From Candidatus Latescibacterota bacterium (GTDB lineage Bacteria > Latescibacterota > UBA2968): a DNA stretch of 6,742 bases. The notes below the pieces were generated by a model, which saw only the letters and a list, made by a program, of their open reading frames with translations, had not been told where the DNA came from and ran no database searches. Shown one piece after another: positions 6,545 to 6,742 of this stretch (the first letter of the stretch is position 1; each line of letters starts with the position of its first letter). The translations under genes were made by a program, and so were the position numbers. The stretch covers positions 1 to 6,742 of the forward strand of contig JABIFK010000407.1 in NCBI GenBank assembly GCA_018650745.1. The letters run 5' to 3'.

Positions 6545-6742
6545 TCAATAATCCAACACGACCTTAATCGCTTCATCGCGGTGATCAATAAACAGTTCAA
6601 ACGCTTTTTGCGCTTCTTGAAAAGGCAAATGATGTGTGATAATGGGCGATACATCCATACGGCACTGAGCAATCATATCCATTGCCAGCGGATAGTCACG
6701 CAGAGAATCAGGGCTCACCGAACCAATTAACGTAATATTCTG
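6545..6742 (-). CDS. Zinc-type (MDR) alcohol/polyol dehydrogenase, C-terminal end only
   Basis: The last 65 residues of a gene entering from the right edge, ending in TGA (6547-6545). The stretch MDVSPIITHHLPFQEAQKAF followed by a Lys-Val-Val-Leu ending is characteristic of the C-terminus of medium-chain, zinc-dependent dehydrogenases such as sorbitol or threonine dehydrogenase. The catalytic zinc ligands and the Rossmann fold lie outside the window, so the substrate cannot be judged. It is separated from the following operon by a terminator and a new promoter, so it belongs to a different transcription unit, though it may serve the same sugar metabolism. Confidence 0.85.
   Translation of the reverse strand, partial: QNITLIGSVSPDSLRDYPLAMDMIAQCRMDVSPIITHHLPFQEAQKAFELFIDHRDEAIKVVLDY

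Overview
The window is a compact bacterial operon fragment. Seven protein genes or gene pieces lie on the minus strand, so transcription runs from high to low coordinates. Bacterial origin is shown by strong Shine-Dalgarno sequences 4-7 nt before the starts, a sigma70-type promoter, a rho-independent terminator and gaps of 1-49 nt between most genes. The mix of FGly sulfatase, GH123/DUF4091 protein, Gfo/Idh/MocA oxidoreductase, RraA-family protein, cupin and aldo/keto reductase, all without signal peptides, at moderate GC, recalls glycan-degrading environmental lineages such as Poribacteria, Latescibacterota, Planctomycetota or Lentisphaerota. That taxonomic guess is inference from gene content only.

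Layout, in direction of transcription: 6742-6545 is the C-terminal end of a zinc-type (MDR) alcohol dehydrogenase. It is followed by a strong intrinsic terminator (6504-6466). Five bases downstream of the terminator's T-run begins a near-consensus promoter (TTGACA, 17 nt, TATTAT; 6461-6433) that starts a new transcription unit. The unit holds an aldo/keto reductase resembling aldose/L-fucose 1-dehydrogenases (6387-5419), a 31-codon open stretch in the same frame directly after its stop (5418-5326), an RraA-family protein (5296-4571), a Gfo/Idh/MocA oxidoreductase (4521-3529), a GH123/DUF4091 protein (3527-1914), a cupin (1899-1267), and a sulfatase (1254 to the window edge) whose C-terminus is cut off. 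There is no gene-free stretch over 300 bases. I saw no tRNA, rRNA, insertion sequence, CRISPR array or long repeat.

Taken together, the unit reads as a catabolic cassette for a sulfated sugar or glycan fragment. The sulfatase would remove sulfate and the GH123-like protein would release a hexosamine-type sugar. The AKR and Gfo/Idh enzymes would oxidise the sugar, the RraA-family protein might cleave or decarboxylate a keto-acid product, and the cupin might be an isomerase, lyase, dioxygenase or sensor. No transporter, regulator, sugar-acid dehydratase or lactonase is visible, so the pathway is incomplete here. The substrate is not fixed by the sequence. The sulfatase and the GH123-like protein both appear cytosolic, which would imply processing of imported small sulfated saccharides rather than extracellular polymer attack.
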